Positions 9,401 to 19,650 of a stretch of 47,885 nucleotides of DNA are shown here, piece after piece. Positions within the stretch are counted from its first letter, which is position 1; each line of letters starts with the position of its first letter. The stretch is from Dimorphilus gyrociliatus. Its lineage: Eukaryota; Annelida; Polychaeta; Dinophilidae. The notes below the pieces were generated by a model, which saw only the letters and a program-made list of their open reading frames with translations, had not been told where the DNA came from and ran no database searches. Made by a program: the position numbers and the translations under genes. Location: contig CAJFCJ010000085.1 of the NCBI GenBank assembly GCA_904063045.1, forward strand, positions 1 to 47,885. Reading direction: 5' to 3'.

Positions 9401-12400
9401 TTAAATTTTCAAAGAATATACTCAATTTCGAATGTTTCTTCTCTAAATTTCCATCTAAAAACAATTTGAAAAACAAAAATTTATAAACAAAATAATTTTT
9501 TAAAAAGAGAGAAATTTTACAAGAAATCTTTTGACAAATATAATATTTCAATTTAATTTCATTACATTTTTTCCTTTGTATTTGCCAAACTAAAAACATG
9601 TCATTTAATTTAAAAAGTGTTCAAATGATTATAGTTTTTAATGAAATTTTAATACCGAAATATAAAAAGTTTTCATCAAATCCGAATTTCTTATTGAAAA
9701 TGAAATAGTTTTAAATGTTTACGTGTTGCATATGAAAGGATTTTATACGTTTAATTTATAATTGGTGGTGGCCGTGCGGTCGGGTCGACAGAAAACGTCC
9801 ACAAGTGAGGATTTCTAAGATTAGGATTTGAATTGAAAAGAGCTACGGAGGAAGAAGATAGTAACTGATTTCTAGTTAGGGATAATGGAAAAGGTTAGGT
9901 ACAGCCAAGGGTTAGGGTTAGGGTAAAAGCCATCATTTGTGGACGTTTTCTGTCGCATCAGGTGGGCTTTATTCAACAGCCTTACCTCCCTTTTTTGTTA
10001 GAACTTTAATATATAATTGAATAGCAATAAATTATGAATATTACACAGGCTAGCCAATAATCTTAACCGTAATAAAACTTATATAACTCACTGGAGAATA
10101 TAGGATACAATCTCCAGTATTTTGTTTAAGTTTATCTATTCTTAGAGTTATTTCATTCCACTGAGCAAATGCATGTTCATTGTTTTCACCTTCTTCGCTA
10201 AATTTAACCTGAAATCAATTTGTTCTATTTAGAAAAAAACCATCAAAAGAGAAATTTAAATATTACATATTCATCATATTCCATATTTAGTAAATATGTA
10301 ACGTATGAAAATGGTATATTTGAAGATGTTAAATATTGAACTTTTCTAGGATATTCTAATCTTTTCTTTAAAACTTTGTGTTTAATAATAATATTTTACC
10401 ATAAAAAAGTTTAAATGTTTGAATTATTGTTCTACTGGAATAGTTGATTTTCAGGCGAAAATTTCGGAATAGAAAAAAAACAGTGAAAATCAACTATTCT
10501 CTTTTCTGAAAAATATTTTCTACGTACCTCCAAAAAAATCCAAATTTTGAAAAGTATATTTGAATTCATTCAAAAATATCATCAAATTAAATTGAACATG
10601 GTCTAAAGTCAATTTGGGAGTAATTGATGGAAAATCAGCCATAGTTAGATTAAACTTTTCACATCTTTTCATCATTTCTTGAGTAGTTAACGATTGATGA
10701 TTTTTAAAAAAATGATAACAAACACGATCGTAATAGAATGTATTGACTTTTTCACATTCTTAAAAGAATGGATGAGGGTTAATTTTAAAAAAAAAAAGTT
10801 GAGTTTTAGATAGTTCAATTACTATTTACCGTAATGTTCATTTATGCAATTTACAGACGGTATTTTATTATAGCTGAAAATTTAAAATACACAGTTAAAT
10901 AGTCTACTTTGAGTTAACTTTTAAAGTGGCAATCTAAATCGATAAACGACGGCCACTTCTTGGTTGATAGAAACTTCTTACAAAGGAACAACTTTTGATA
11001 TAGTACAATTGTCTATATTTAGATCATTCGATTGGCAAGTCATTGAGAAAAAACCATTCTGCCAATTGTCAAATTCGAATATTTCAAGGCGATAGTGATG
11101 GAAACCAAAACTTTTGCATAATTTTTTATAAGCAACACTATTCAATGGAATAAAAGCGTTGAGTTCTCCTTTAAAAATTATTAGAAATTTTCCCTTAACA
11201 CTGTCCAGATTGTGTTGTTGATCATAAAAAATAGCTATTCTTCTATGAAGTAAAATATAGGCCTCTAAATTTTTGTGTTTAAATTTTCAAATTTAATGCA
11301 AAAACGTTGTTTAAATACTTTGAATATTTGTTATGTCAAGGCCAAATATTATATGGAATTTTGTATAAATCTGTTTGTCAGATTGAAAATAGCAAAAAGT
11401 AAGCCTCGATTTAATTAAATTACAAAGAAATTCTCTTCTTTTATGCTATTAAAATTGATTTGCTAATTAAGGATTTACCTATTATTCAATACCTGTGTTT
11501 ACCTTATATTGAATTACTTTTACTGAACAAACAGAATTCTTTGGCGTGTTTGTTTTTCTTTTAATTTTTGAACACCATGATGCTACATTTGATATTTGTT
11601 GCAGTAAAGGCGGTAGAACGCCAAAACTTTTTGACACAAAGAAATAAGCTGAATACCTAGGGAACATTTTTAAATATGAAAATGTTCTATTCTTATTGTA
11701 ATCAATTATTTCTAGCTTTGTATCTGAAAGAAAATCATTTTAAATATGTCAACTTTGATTGATTGATTGATTATCAACTGTGATAAAAACCAATTTAACC
11801 TTTTAACATGTGAAATGAACACGATAATGCATTTAGATTACTATTCATTATCTTTCTCTTTATAGTTAGATTTGAATTCAAGGTAATACCAATTGAGATT
11901 TTTGAAATATTCACATTTTGGATCATACTCTCCAATATAAAGAATAATACTTGTTTGCAAACAAATCCTTTCCATTTTGCGAAAACAACTGCAAAGATGC
12001 TTTGTGACTTTCTAAAATATAACTTGTACGAATTTGCCATTGGTCTTTTTATGGCAAAAAGATCTGTTCAATAATGAATTATATTAGGAAGAAAACCTAG
12101 AAAAAGCAAATTGAACAAACATGATGATTGATTGCTTTTAAAACATTTCAAACAAAGTCCACTGTCTGAATTTCTTTTAGGTATAATACTGAAACAAACA
12201 CATATTTACAGGTAGAAAATTAACGTAATTGTTCCGATTCAAATGTAAAAGTATAAAACACAAAAAAATTGATTTACAATTGAAAAGAATTGTTTGAAGA
12301 GATTACTATTTCCATCTGTAATCTTTTTGTACTATTGGCATTGATAAAACAAGGATATGAATTAGAATGTAGATCATCATAATTCATCTTTTTACATAGT

Positions 12401-12600
12401 AGAGTACTATCAGCTATATCGAATTTTTTATATTGAACTATAAATTGACGATTTATCGTTTTGTGATGAACCAATAACCCTTCGACATAGTTTTGATCTT
12501 TGGTAAAAATCTCCAAATCTAATGAATTTACTTCAGTTATATTTCGATTTCTTATTGTTATTAGAATGATAATTTGAAAAGAAATTTTGAAAGAAAGCAT
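5718..12600 (-). CDS. GRL101/RXFP-like receptor, gene A: SRCR-like, CTLD, 6 LDLa, LRR, 7TM, pseudokinase tail
   Basis: Large surface receptor. Exons placed by eye: 12278-12600, 12121-12188, 11800-12063, 11503-11723, 11319-11445, 10982-11264, 10830-10873, 10528-10758, 10267-10373, 10079-10209, 9163-9454, 8786-8907, 8310-8636, 6994-8249, 6663-6927, 6457-6607, 6357-6400, 6090-6298 and 5718-5879. Order: signal peptide (MLSFKISFQIIILITI); two SRCR-like cysteine blocks (LCKKMNYDDLHSN; KLCKSFGF, later NIDNC); lectin-like module (CYHFFKNHQSLTTQEM); six LDLa repeats ending in CDRNNDCPFGEDEQLC-type motifs; LRRs (LQYLDISDNKIKNLS); 7TM with ERH at the DRY position and NPFIY in TM7. Kinase-like exons follow. 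The ligand is unknown. The type C LGR class supports a G-protein-coupled role. A MITE sits in one intron, and a transposon-type promoter lies upstream. Confidence 0.85.
6028..6056 (+). repeat. Telomere-like repeat in a gene A intron
   Basis: ggttaggtcttggggttagg followed by more TTAGGG units lies in the intron between the last two exons of gene A. It contains the inverted copy of the 19-mer found at 3178 and 38639. Confidence 0.75.
8280..8298. repeat. CT microsatellite in intron
   Basis: Short tract of ctctctctctctctc within the intron of gene A between the LDLa 4-5 exon and the LRR-7TM exon. No function inferred. Confidence 0.7.
9786..9955. mobile_element. MITE with MULE-type ends inside gene A intron
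   Basis: A 170-base unit with almost perfect terminal inverted repeats: it starts cgacagaaaacgtccacaag and ends with the complement (tttgtggacgttttctgtcg). The centre carries gggttagggttagggta. No coding capacity. The end sequence is the one beside both MULE transposase genes, so MULE transposase is the likely mobiliser. It sits between the lectin-like and first LDLa exons of gene A, in the intron, so it is presumably spliced out. Confidence 0.85.
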
Positions 12601-12652
12601 AATTTTATTACAATTTCTGCGTTCAACTTGTATAAAATATTATTGTCTCTTT

Positions 12653-12859
12653 TCACACAGACACAATATTCATTAAACGATGCTTGCTAAAGTAATTAAA
12701 TTCTTCTGCCTCGTTGAATTGATACTTGTATAACAATTTTGTAATCATTTTAAAATATAATATTTCCAAATCTTTCAAATCAACATTCTCTGTACTTTGT
12801 TGTATTGTAATTGTAGGAATTTCTGCTTGTTCAGAACAGTATTCATCCTCTTCAGTCAT
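12653..12859 (-). CDS. Leader ORF of the promoter cassette (left arm)
   Basis: 68-codon frame starting MTEEDEYCSEQAEIPT. Its first 23 or so residues match the first exon of MULE copy 1 and the ORF at 15526 (shared PTITIQQST). The rest (from ENVDLKDLEI) is not shared, so it may be read into flanking or element sequence. It ends 53 bases before the gene A start codon on the same strand. Its N-terminus is that of the MULE first exon; function unknown. Confidence 0.4.
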   Translation of the reverse strand: MTEEDEYCSEQAEIPTITIQQSTENVDLKDLEILYFKMITKLLYKYQFNEAEEFNYFSKHRLMNIVSV

Positions 12860-13485
12860 TTATCAATTCAGCAAAGTACTCAAACAAATAGAACCTTTTA
12901 AGTTCATCCACAATCAGTATTAACAAATGTAATTTTGGTAGAAATTAAACAACAAAACACAAGTATTTCATCCAAAGGTTATTTATTGAGTAAATGAGTT
13001 CCTAGTTCTAAACAAGCAAGTTTAAACAATCAACTAATGGTTAAAGAACTGAACTAACAAGCTGGGGAAATGTATTTCCTTTTATACATTTCCCAAAGCT
13101 TGGGTTCAATTGGTCAAAGGATTAGGAGGGCGAAATATAGCAGTCTCATAATCCACAAGTAACAAAAATATTAAAGACTATTATATGACACATATAGAAT
13201 ACAATGATGAGATGAACACCACATGGCCAACATGTGCCACTGCAGCACAGGCCTGCTTCAGTAGCATCTGGTATTGCCTAAGATGTAACAAATTTCACAT
13301 GCATCTTTTCTATGTTCTTTGTTCCTTTGTTAAATGCATAGTGGCTCCACCTCATATGGGAAAAGAATCTATTTCCTACGAAATAGAGTTCTTTCTAAAG
13401 TTCTAGAATCTTATTCTATGACATAAAAGACTTTCTAAAGTTGCACCATTATAATTCCCACAAAATAGAAGTTATTCTAAAGTTC
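12791..13485 (-). repeat. Left arm of long inverted repeat
   Basis: About 700 bases that reappear, inverted and with scattered changes, at 14880-15592. The arm contains, reading minus strand: tandem variants of actttagaaagaactctatttcg, then a block with caggcctg and tgtgtcatataa, then TATA box, initiator and leader ORF start. The two arms face outward from a captured receptor fragment. Confidence 0.8.
13047..13086 (-). promoter_or_regulatory. Transposon-derived core promoter upstream of gene A
   Basis: TATA box (tataaaa, 13080-13086 on the minus strand) followed about 30 bases later by ttagttcagttc. It matches the core promoters of MULE copy 1 and of the right arm. It points toward gene A, whose ATG is 450 bases downstream, with only the leader ORF between. 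It could drive gene A; this is inference from position. Confidence 0.5.
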
Positions 13486-13549
13486 ATTTATATCTAAAGT
13501 CTAAATATCAATATGTCATTATGTCTAAGTGTACGGATATCCCACCATT

Positions 13550-13750
13550 TTAAGACCTTGCTTCCACGAAAGGTATGTGACTGGTCACAATGACTCTGTT
13601 ACCTTCCTTTATAAATGTTGGATAGTTTTGAAGAGGTATTGCTTCTTGTTTAATTTCTAAGGTTGAGTATGTTGGTACCTGTAGTTCCTCTTGTTGAATT
13701 TCTGGAGCAGTGGCTTGAGCTTTTCTTCTTTCTAGAAAACAAACAAACAA
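13550..13750 (-). other. Short ORF between inverted arm and receptor fragment
   Basis: 66 codons with a non-random composition (EIQQEELQVPTYSTLEI). Not recognised. It lies in the spacer of the inverted-repeat structure, next to the receptor fragment, and could be part of the carrier element. Confidence 0.25.
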
Positions 13751-13759
13751 TCAATAAAG

Positions 13760-14863
13760 CTTGTCATAGTGTACTTCAATTTGACTGCGAAGGTTCGTGT
13801 ATAAGTCGAAAAATGAAATGTAATCTACGATACGATTGTTATGACAAATCGGATGAAAAAAAGTGTCTTAAATACCAAGACAGAATTTGTACGCTAGTTT
13901 CAAAAGGGAAAAAAACTTGCAGAGTTCAATACAATAATATGAAATATTTGAAAACAAATCCACATTTTCCAATAATTGACATTGTTGATTGCGAGTTGAA
14001 ATCTTGTAGAGTTGGCGAATATCTATGCTATATTTATAATTATTGCATATCAATAGAGCAATTCTGCGATGGCATTAATCATTGTTATCTAGGAGATGAC
14101 GAAAAGTATTGTTTTGAAGAAAAACATACTCCTTCCAGCTTTTTCAAGTGCAAAAATGAAACTGCATACATTCAAAAACCAAAAAATTATGTAACAAAGA
14201 AGTTGATTGCTTTTACCGAAGTGACAAATTGAACTGCGATTACTTTAATGAATTTGAAAATTCATTAAACAACCAACTTACTGGCTGTAACGTTTCCCAT
14301 TGTTTTGATTTGTCTTGCGCAATAGCTCCAACTTGGTTATCGTATTCTTTCCATCATCCTCCCTACATAAACATTTCAAAACTATTGAAAAGACTTTACG
14401 TCAATGGAGACGTTTTATTCAATCATTCAAATATTCGTAAAAATCTCGCGATTCTAGAGATTGTTAATAATAGAATTGCGAAAAACATATCCATGTTCCA
14501 ATTTCCTAACTTGGTTTCTTTAGTCTTAAAAGGAAACAAACTTAGTGATATGAAATTTTTGAATAATCAAACATTCCTAATTCTTCAAAGTTTAGATCTT
14601 TCCAATAATCCTATTACATCAATAGACTTTTTGCGAAACTCCTTTTTCTGGATTTATCATTTACAAAAATTTCATTTTTAGATTTTAACCTATTTAAAAA
14701 TTTTAAGCGAATGATCAATTCAATCAGTATTTCATTGGCACCTTTATACATGAATATTATAAGACATGTGAACCAATCAGCGCAAAATATGAAAAAGATG
14801 ATCAAGTCGAGTCAAAAACAATTTTCAAGAGTACAAATATCTGTTTTGTTTATAGCTGTGCAC
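13760..14863 (+). pseudogene. Decayed GRL101-like receptor fragment D inside inverted repeat
   Basis: Starts at what is an exon boundary in the intact genes (aaag, then an LDLa repeat: FDCEGSCISRKMKCN). A second LDLa follows (CISIEQFCDGINHC), then a sixth-type repeat broken by a frameshift near 14190 (CNKEVDCFYRSDKLNC continues in another frame). LRRs follow (LQSLDLSNNPITSID). It then jumps, in another frame, straight to a TM5/loop/TM6 piece (INSISISLAPLYMNIIRHV, then VQISVLFIAV). TM1-4, the LDLa 1-3 part and TM7 are missing. It is bracketed by the 12791-13485 and 14880-15592 arms. Either a captured gene fragment or a receptor gene cut up by insertions. Confidence 0.75.
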
Positions 14864-14879
14864 TTAGATATAAGGGTAC

Positions 14880-15592
14880 ATTAGAAAGACTTCTATTTTA
14901 TAGGAATTAGACTGGTGCAACTATAGAAATACTTATATTTCGTAGGAATTATAGTGGTGGAACTTTAGAAAGACTTTTATTTCGTAGAGTTAGCTTTTAG
15001 TACTTTAGAAAGAACTCTATTTCGTAAGAAATAGACTCTTTGACTGTAACAGATGGTGGCTACTTGGGGAATTAACAAAGGAACAAAGAACATGGAAAAG
15101 ATGCAGGTCAAACACCAGATGCTGATGAGGCAGGCCTGTTTGCTGTGGCACATGTTTGGCATGTGGCCCTAATCTTAGGATTATATTTTATATGTGTCAT
15201 ATAACAGTCTTTCATATTTTTGTTACATGAGAATTATGAGACCATCAGATTTCAACTTTGTAATCCTTTGACCACTTGAACCCAAGCTTTGGAAAATGTA
15301 TAAAAGGAAATGCATTTCCCCAGCTTGTCAGTTCAGTTCTTTAACCATTAACTGGTTGTTTAAACTTACTTGTTTAGAACTAGAAACTCATTTACTCAAT
15401 ACATATTCTTTGGACGAAATACTGGTATTTTGTTGAATTATTTCTACCAAAATTACATTTGTTAAGACTATTTGTGGACGAACTTGAAAGGTTCTAATTG
15501 GATCAGTACTTTGGTAAATTGATAAATGATTGGAAAGGACGAATACTGTTCTGAAGAAGCAGAAATTCCTACAATTACAATACAACAAAGTA
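14880..15592 (+). repeat. Right arm of long inverted repeat
   Basis: Inverted partner of 12791-13485, about 700 bases. It begins with four variants of an approximately 45-base unit (ttagaaagactt, tatttcgtaggaat) and ends with the leader ORF start. Similarity between arms is high by eye but not perfect, so the structure is not recent. Confidence 0.8.
15299..15340 (+). promoter_or_regulatory. Core promoter of the right arm
   Basis: TATA box tataaaa (15299-15305), then gtcagttcagttc at 15328-15340. Spacing is typical of TATA to initiator. It directs transcription outward to the right, toward the leader ORF at 15526. Confidence 0.5.
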
Positions 15593-15606
15593 CAAGAAAT
15601 AACTCT
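15526..15606 (+). pseudogene. Truncated leader ORF (MULE first-exon type)
   Basis: Begins MIGKDEYCSEEAEIPT and stops after about 26 codons (after STRNNS). It matches the first exons of MULE copy 1 and the 12653-12859 ORF. A fragment of an element left after deletion of its body. Confidence 0.5.
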
Positions 15607-16061
15607 TGATTTTCTTGGAGAAAGAGAAACAGCTCACTTCTCTGTTAGTTACTTTTTCAGTAAAAACTTGAGCTGTGTTAAATATATAATAGCAATTTCA
15701 TTCAAAAGTCATTCAGTCACTCAGTCTCTAATCTCTAATTATTGACTCTTAAGTTCATTTTTCCATAATTTATCCTATAGATGAGTAATTGTTGTTGAAC
15801 TTGACCTTTGTAGTTTAATAATGATCTTGTTTAAGATCTTTGTTAAGGATAAAAGTCTTCTAGATGACCTATTAAGATGATGATTAGAAAAAACAATAAG
15901 AGTTTACATAATCTGGAATTTGTGGCCAAGATTAAATGGATAACTGTCTAATTCATGTTTGTCTTTACTAACATGATATTATAAAATCTATTTGCCAAGT
16001 TTTAAGCAACTTGAAAAATGCATAATGTATTTTCTTTAATGTAGATTTTTGAGTAGTGTTC
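15607..16061. other. No gene seen
   Basis: Non-coding spacer between the right arm and the 3' end of the lectin-like gene. Nothing supported. Confidence 0.4.
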
Positions 16062-16973
16062 TTAAAATGGTTTCAAATGATTGATAAATGTTTTGTACAG
16101 ACAAGAGAGAAAACTATACAAACTGTTATCCCATGTATTTTTAATATCAGTTTCCGATTTGAATGAATTTGACCATTTAAATGCGTAGACATTGCCATGA
16201 AAATCTTTTGAATTACACGCTGCAAGACACAATCCTAGGTTTATTGGACTGTCACTGCCAATCCCACCAACTGTAAAATAACCATATTGAACACCATTCA
16301 TATAATAGAAAAGTCTATTGATAGTTTGATCAAATACAAAAGCAAAATAAGTTAAATAATCATCAGTTAATGGCTTCATAACTAATCCATTCTTTACACC
16401 TGATGTTGTTCCCAATGAACCATTTCCATTAAGTGATATTTTAGGGGCTAAATAACCAAATTTAGAAAATGAATACAGAATTAAATTATCTGAATAGTCA
16501 GCTGGTAAAATGTATTTACAAACAATTTCTACTGAAAAAGCTTGATTACCAGTCCCAAAACCTAAGTCATGCATGACCTATAAAATGTTAAAAATTAATT
16601 GATAATGATAATAATTTCTGTTGAAATAATAATAAAAGAAAGAGGCAAACTTTTAAGTAATCATTCAATCCAAAATATATTGAACCATCTGTATTGTATT
16701 TTACTGTATTACCAAATATAGTGCCAACTTTACCCAATCCTCCAATATCTGGAATAACACTATTTGCTGGTATTAATTCATTTTTGTTGACATTATACCA
16801 ATCATATAGTAACACAGTTTCATCATCTTTAAAAAGAAACTGGTGTCTTAACTGACCTGAACAAAAGAAATATCTTATATTCTAAATACTGAGAAATATT
16901 TAAACTAAAAAATCTTCAACTTACAAAGGTCAAAGGTTAGAGAAATTAGTAAAAAGCTCAATAAAGTAATCAT
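16062..16973 (-). CDS. Secreted LamG/concanavalin-like lectin-fold protein
   Basis: Three exons: 16925-16973, 16651-16856 and 16062-16577, joined by GT-AG introns in phase. The first encodes a signal peptide (MITLLSFLLISLTFDL). The mature part of about 240 residues reads as a jelly-roll LamG_3-type domain. Landmarks are GSIYFGLNDYLK at the entry strand, FSVEIVCKYILP, then TYFAFVFDQTINRLFYYMNG and a closing HGNVYAFKWSN. No membrane span, so it is probably secreted. The sugar or protein partner is unknown. The domain assignment is by pattern only. Confidence 0.7.
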
Positions 16974-17548
16974 TGCTGTTGTTTAGCTGTCAACTGAAAT
17001 TGTTTTTATACTTTTATAAAAAAGACTATTTTTCTATTGTATTTTGTAATGGTGAGTGGAATTGTCTCAAGAATTAATAATTTCTCTTTTAATGCTTTCA
17101 GTCTAATAAACATTTTAAAACAAATTCAAATACAATAACTAGACTAATGGTATTTTATTTTATTTTATATAATTGATACTTAGAAGTGACCTGGTTATTG
17201 AATTTACAATACTTTATATCACTAGCAAGAATAATGAATGCTATAAATAGGTAAGAAAATGTTTGTATACTATATCAGCTTTTATTGTTTTCTATTGTTA
17301 AAATTAAGAAAGTTCTTTTCTATGGATTGCAACATAAATGTTTTGAATAGTTGTCAATGGTATATTGTTATCTATTTTTTGTCAACTACTGTTCCTATAG
17401 TGTAATGGATGTTTCTTTAGCAGCTGATGCAATAACAGTTTACATTTCAAGAGTTAAGCAGTCTCTTGAGATGGCCTCTCTTGTTTTAACAATGAAAATA
17501 CGTAAAAATTGCAATGAATTTTCATTCTTTAAGAGAATGTGAAATGGC
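16974..17548. other. No gene seen
   Basis: AT-rich region upstream of the lectin-like gene; probably holds its promoter, but no clear TATA or other site stands out. Confidence 0.4.
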
Positions 17549-17690
17549 TGTCATGGGAAACGTCCACAAAACTCTGGTTTTACCCTAACCCTAGCCATGA
17601 GGTGATATCCCCCTAGCTACAAATCAACGGCTATCTTTTTCCTCCTAACCTCAACAAATCTGGTTTGTGGACGTTTTCTATCAACCCCAT
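17549..17690. mobile_element. MITE copy 2
   Basis: Ends in gggaaacgtccacaaa on the left and tttgtggacgttttctatca on the right, with accctaaccctagcc inside. It is the same family as 9786-9955, in the other orientation and shorter. Confidence 0.75.
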
Positions 17691-18243
17691 GTGAAATGTC
17701 ACTTAAATTCTGCAGCCTAGTTTTTTCTTCTCATATGGGTTATGATAAATACCAGTCTAAGTAGAACTAGAAAATATGAATCAGCTCATAGAGTTCAAAT
17801 GAATTTAATAAATAATAGAAATAGATATAGAGATATAAGTCATATAGGGATATTGTTGAAAAGAATGATGGTGAAAAACATTGTTTTCTCTCTTTCTATT
17901 CTTCTCTCTCCATATATTGTTTGGAATATCTAAAAAGCAAAATGAGCAAAATTATTAAAAACTGGTACATTGTTTATAACAAAAGTAAAAAAAGGTTAAG
18001 TAGCTGCCAAAAAAAGATGATATGCACTAATATATATATTTTAAACTGATTACAGTTACATTGATATGGTAACCTTGGCAAAATACAACATGTGTAATTT
18101 ATTGCAAGAACTCTTAGGGACAGAATCAACAATCATGGAGGTAATGTGAGAAACGAATCCAACAAATTGGTCTCTAATCACTTTAGAGAACATGGATTGG
18201 ATTAGACTCTATTCCTGAGCTGAGCTCTGAAGTTTGAAAATTT
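17691..18243. other. No gene seen
   Basis: No coding frame or repeat that I can support. Confidence 0.4.
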
Positions 18244-18420
18244 TTGGGGCCAAACAGAAAACGTTCTCAAGTGAGATATTCAAAAGCAACATTTCGGATT
18301 GAAAAATGATTAGGAGGAGTAAAGTAGATATTGATTTGTCAAAAAGGTTAGACAGAGACAAGGGATCTAATCTAGATTCAGTGCAATTACATGATGTGTA
18401 AACAGCCAATTTTACCTAAT
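18244..18420. mobile_element. Half MITE (copy 3)
   Basis: Left end aacagaaaacgttctcaagtg is a clear variant of the MITE terminus, and the inside (ggattgaaaaatgattagga, ggttagacagagacaagg) matches copies at 9786, 38092 and 40945. The right terminus is missing or worn away. Confidence 0.6.
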
Positions 18421-18559
18421 TCTAACCTGAACTCTTGACCCTAAAGTCCTAGATTCAGGAATTGTTAGATAGCCTACTGAGAAGGCAACAAAACCACTGT
18501 AGGTCAAATAAATTAAAGAAAATATTAAGGAAAATTAAGGAAAATATTAAAAAAATTAA

Positions 18560-18612
18560 AAAAAGTTATTTTATTCTCTTGTAAATTGCTTTAAATGTCG
18601 TTTTTGGTGTTC
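18560..18612 (+). repeat. Dispersed repeat fragment
   Basis: tctcttgtaaattgctttaa and the following atgtcgtttttggtgt match 3040-3085 closely. Same orientation. Nature unknown. Confidence 0.5.
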
Positions 18613-18629
18613 TCCCCAAGATCTAATCT

Positions 18630-18968
18630 TAAGACTATAGATGGCGCTGAAACATGAGAGGGCGCTTCTTGTCTGCTATATTTTGGTTAAGAGTACCTTC
18701 ACTCGTCTATTCGACGAAAACGTAAGTTGTTCAATTAATATTGGTGTGTAGAATTTTTAGAAAACATTTTTCAATCCTCTCCTACAAGATAATCATAGCA
18801 TTATATTAATATAAATAGTAAACATTCAAATCGATTTCCATATTGGCAGCCATTTTGATTTGCATAGCAGGTAATTTTCATCACAATTACATGATTTTAA
18901 TAAAAGGTTACAGATATTTTTTATAGATTCATTTGGTTTTTTGCTATTAATTATCATTGCATTTGTAG
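18630..18968 (+). promoter_or_regulatory. Likely promoter and 5' UTR intron of oxidoreductase gene
   Basis: The block atagatggcgctgaaacatg near 18640, with the second agggcgc, is unusually GC-rich for this DNA and resembles CTCF/YY1-like animal sites. Strong splice signals follow: donor cagcag|gtaatttt at 18871 and acceptor catttgtag at 18968. This gives an untranslated intron that ends 22 bases before the ATG. Another donor (aac|gtaagttg) lies near 18721. Read as a host-style promoter on an intronless coding region. Confidence 0.45.
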
Positions 18969-18990
18969 AAGGAATAGTAAAGAGAAAGAT

Positions 18991-19650
18991 ATGAAAGTAG
19001 TGATTACAGGATCATCTGGATTGATGGGAAAAGGAACACTATTGCAATGCGTCAAAGACAGCAGAGTAGAAGAAGTCTTAATAATAAATCGAAAAAGCAT
19101 TGGTTTTGAGCATCCCAAAGTGAAGGAAATTTTATTGGAAGATATGTTTCAATTGGCCTCCATTAAAGAACAGTTAAAGGGCTATGATGCTTGCTTCTTT
19201 GCAATTGGTGTTACCGCTTTTCGGGCAAATGAAGAGTATTATCACAAAATGACCTTTGATCTCACAAAATTGTTTGCTGATATTCTATGGGAGCAGAATC
19301 CAGATTTAAGCTTTTTATATGTTTCGGCAGAGGGAAGTGACCCAACAGAAAGTAGTGGATCATTTTGGAGAAATTCAAGGGGTAAAATTGAAAATTACAT
19401 TACTCATTCAGAGAAGAAAGGATATGTTTTTCGTTTGGCAATTATAAAACCAATAGGAGAGGTTAGCTCTAGAACTTATGGAGCTGCAGAACCTGTTGTA
19501 AAAGTGCTTTACCCATTGTTGAAATGCCTTGCTCCAAATAAGGTAACCACCACCGAAAATATAGGGAAATCCTTCTTAAACATAGTTGAAAAGGGAAATG
19601 ATTTAAAGTTGCATCAATCCAGATCCATAAACGAACTAGCGGTTCAATAA
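18991..19650 (+). CDS. NAD(P)-binding atypical SDR oxidoreductase, bacterial-looking, intronless
   Basis: 219 residues. Rossmann-fold start MKVVITGSSGLMGKGTLL carries the glycine-rich GxxGxxG motif, then EVLIINRKSIG (second strand) and YDACFFAIGV. FLYVSAEGSDPTES and the Lys in SRGKIENYI sit where SDR enzymes keep their active-site Ser and Lys region. The family is the NAD-epimerase/NAD(P)H-binding type, distantly like TIP30/HTATIP2. The substrate is unknown and the enzyme is probably cytosolic. The whole CDS is in one exon, unlike its neighbours, and its wording is most like bacterial (Bacteroidetes-style) proteins I know, so horizontal transfer is likely. The 5' UTR intron suggests it is expressed by the host. 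Confidence 0.8.
   Translation: MKVVITGSSGLMGKGTLLQCVKDSRVEEVLIINRKSIGFEHPKVKEILLEDMFQLASIKEQLKGYDACFFAIGVTAFRANEEYYHKMTFDLTKLFADILWEQNPDLSFLYVSAEGSDPTESSGSFWRNSRGKIENYITHSEKKGYVFRLAIIKPIGEVSSRTYGAAEPVVKVLYPLLKCLAPNKVTTTENIGKSFLNIVEKGNDLKLHQSRSINELAVQ

Noticed and set aside
17351-17933. Two small plus-strand ORFs
   Set aside because: No motif, splice context or homologous copy; composition fits random AT-rich sequence.
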